Positions 5,149 to 6,157 of a stretch of 6,157 nt of DNA are shown piece by piece. A program made the translations under genes and the position numbers. The stretch lies in NCBI GenBank assembly GCA_910583965.1, contig CAJUAE010000150.1:1-6157 (forward strand), read 5' to 3'. The stretch is from an uncultured Lachnospiraceae bacterium. GTDB lineage: Bacteria > Bacillota > Clostridia > Lachnospirales > Lachnospiraceae. The notes under the pieces are model-generated. The model searched no databases and was not told the DNA's origin. It saw only the letters and a program-made list of their open reading frames with translations. The first letter of the stretch is position 1; every line of letters starts with the position of its first letter.

Positions 5149-6157
5149 ATGCGAGATTATACCATTGAGAATCCTATCTTTTCTGATAAAATTAGTATTG
5201 TAGAGGAAGATGATTTGGTAAGTGCTGAAAATGATACAGCAGCGTCAAAGCAGTTGCTGCAGAATGATTTGGTTCTTCAGGCACGAATGGACAAATACCT
5301 TGGAAGTGATGACAATACAGAAGGACCAGAATTTGCAGAAGGTATTCAGTCAGAAGATGTTATTGGTGCAATAAATGAGGTTTTTCAGCTTGGCAGTGAG
5401 AAGAAAAAACAGCTTGTGGAAAATCTTACTGCCTTGGGAATTACAGCCTCCACAGGCGAGACATGGGAAACGCTGTTGAATAAAGTATTAAGTTTGATAA
5501 ATACATCTAGCGATACGGTTACGACGGAAACCCTTTTGAGTGGATATACAGCGCATAACGCCACTGGGGCAAAGATTACAGGCACCCTTGCAGATAAGAC
5601 AGGTACAACAGACTATAACGCAGAGGCATCTATAGATGGAACAAACAAGCGTTTAAAGTTAAAAGTACCAGCAACAGGGAAATACGGTGTAGGAAACTAT
5701 CTGTATGCTGCATACACCACAATAGCAAACCTAATTGGTCTTACAGCAGCAAAGCTTGTAAAGGGGAATACAATATTAGGAATAACAGGCAGTAACAATA
5801 ATATGGATACCAGTGGAGCAGACGCAGGGGCAGGAGATGTCTTAGCCGGAAAAAAAGCTGGGGTAAAAGGCAGCTTAATTACAGGCACAATGCCAAATAA
5901 AGGAGCATGGACAGGAGCGACTACAGGGAATGGCAATGTAACAATTCCAGCAGGCTATCATAATGGTCAGGGACATGTATCTGGTGCAGGTGCCTATAAT
6001 GCAGGAGTAAGCGCGGCAGATGGGCGAGTAAACGCAGACAGCGCCAACTATAAAGGCGGTTACAATGCAGGAGTAAGCGCGACCAAAAAGGGAACAGCAG
6101 GGGCAGGAGATGTGCTGTCTGGAAAAACCTTTACAAATGGCAGTAGTGTAGGAGCCA
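5149..6157 (+). CDS. Repetitive tail fibre protein, 3'-truncated by the window edge
   Basis: The frame is open from ATG 5149 to the right edge: 336 codons plus one base, with no stop. The start follows AAGGAGAG at 5137-5144 and lies 20 nt after the adaptor gene. Residues 1-120 are acidic and largely helical (DTAASKQLLQNDLVLQARMD, then AINEVFQLGSEKKKQLVENL) and probably form the attachment end. From about 128 the sequence becomes Gly/Ala/Thr/Asn-rich beta modules: LLSGYTAHNATGAKITGTL (129-147), YAAYTTIANLIGLTAAKLVKGN (186-207), AGAGDVLAGKKAGVKGSLITGTM (226-248), VTIPAGYHNGQGHVSG (264-279), two YNAGVSA copies (283 and 305) and a second AGAGDVLSG (317-325). Such modules build trimeric fibre shafts in Firmicute prophages. 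The receptor-binding tip should be C-terminal, beyond the window. Confidence 0.87.
   Translation, partial: MRDYTIENPIFSDKISIVEEDDLVSAENDTAASKQLLQNDLVLQARMDKYLGSDDNTEGPEFAEGIQSEDVIGAINEVFQLGSEKKKQLVENLTALGITASTGETWETLLNKVLSLINTSSDTVTTETLLSGYTAHNATGAKITGTLADKTGTTDYNAEASIDGTNKRLKLKVPATGKYGVGNYLYAAYTTIANLIGLTAAKLVKGNTILGITGSNNNMDTSGADAGAGDVLAGKKAGVKGSLITGTMPNKGAWTGATTGNGNVTIPAGYHNGQGHVSGAGAYNAGVSAADGRVNADSANYKGGYNAGVSATKKGTAGAGDVLSGKTFTNGSSVGA
5824..6113 (+). repeat. 17-nt exact repeat marking a 91-codon fibre module
   Basis: GCAGGGGCAGGAGATGT occurs at 5824-5840 and 6097-6113, 273 nt apart, which is exactly 91 codons. Both copies encode the start of an AGAGDVL-[AS]-GK motif. The second copy begins what looks like another unit that runs past the window edge. 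Confidence 0.85.
5998..6081 (+). repeat. 18-nt exact direct repeat in the fibre gene
   Basis: AATGCAGGAGTAAGCGCG occurs at 5998-6015 and 6064-6081, 66 nt (22 codons) apart and in frame. Both copies encode NAGVSA within YNAGVSA. Codons are identical across the repeat, which points to a recent duplication or gene conversion and not only to protein-level constraint. Confidence 0.88.

Noticed and set aside
5998..6113. Short direct repeats as a CRISPR-like array or attachment site
   Set aside because: The repeats are in frame, encode a recurring protein motif and have coding DNA as spacers. They are fibre shaft modules.

Overview
The window is one unbroken, forward-strand stretch of a contractile-tail (myovirus-type) structural operon. 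It comes from an integrated prophage or a prophage-derived phage-tail particle (PBSX-like or R-type tailocin). Gene content and order match the B. subtilis PBSX run xkdO-P-Q-R-S-T-U followed by fibres. Low GC, codon preference (AGA/AGG for Arg, ATA, TTA), strong GGAGG-type ribosome binding sites and the protein flavour suggest a low-GC Firmicute, probably a clostridial gut anaerobe (Lachnospiraceae or a relative). That assignment is inference; no taxon marker is present.

Layout: 2-154 is the C-terminal tail of a gene entering from the left, by position the tail tape measure protein. 154-843 is an XkdP-like LysM protein. 860-1840 is an XkdQ-like hub protein. 1833-2162 is DUF2577 (XkdR-like), with a probable TTG start. 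2162-2566 is DUF2634 (XkdS, gp25-like wedge). 2566-3765 is a baseplate J protein (XkdT). 3762-4742 is a YmfQ/DUF2313 protein (XkdU-like) with a long, very AT-rich, repeat-bearing C-terminal extension. 4739-5128 is a small stand-alone tail-collar/fibre-adaptor protein. 5149 to the right edge is a repetitive tail fibre gene that is still open at the edge.

How they work together: the tape measure sets tail length and ends at the baseplate. The LysM protein, XkdQ and DUF2577 proteins probably form the central hub and tube-proximal part. DUF2634, baseplate J and YmfQ proteins build the wedges that trigger sheath contraction. The adaptor and fibre mediate surface recognition. Most junctions overlap by 1-8 nt (TAATG, TGATG, ATGA), and the only gaps are 16 and 20 nt. 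This implies one polycistronic message with translational coupling. I see no promoter, terminator, RNA gene, insertion sequence, CRISPR array or attachment site.

No exotic new system is evident. The most noteworthy points are the compositionally foreign, duplicated extension of the YmfQ protein just before the fibre genes, the roughly 45-residue insertion in baseplate J, and the modular repeats of the fibre. Nothing here distinguishes a complete prophage from a headless tailocin.
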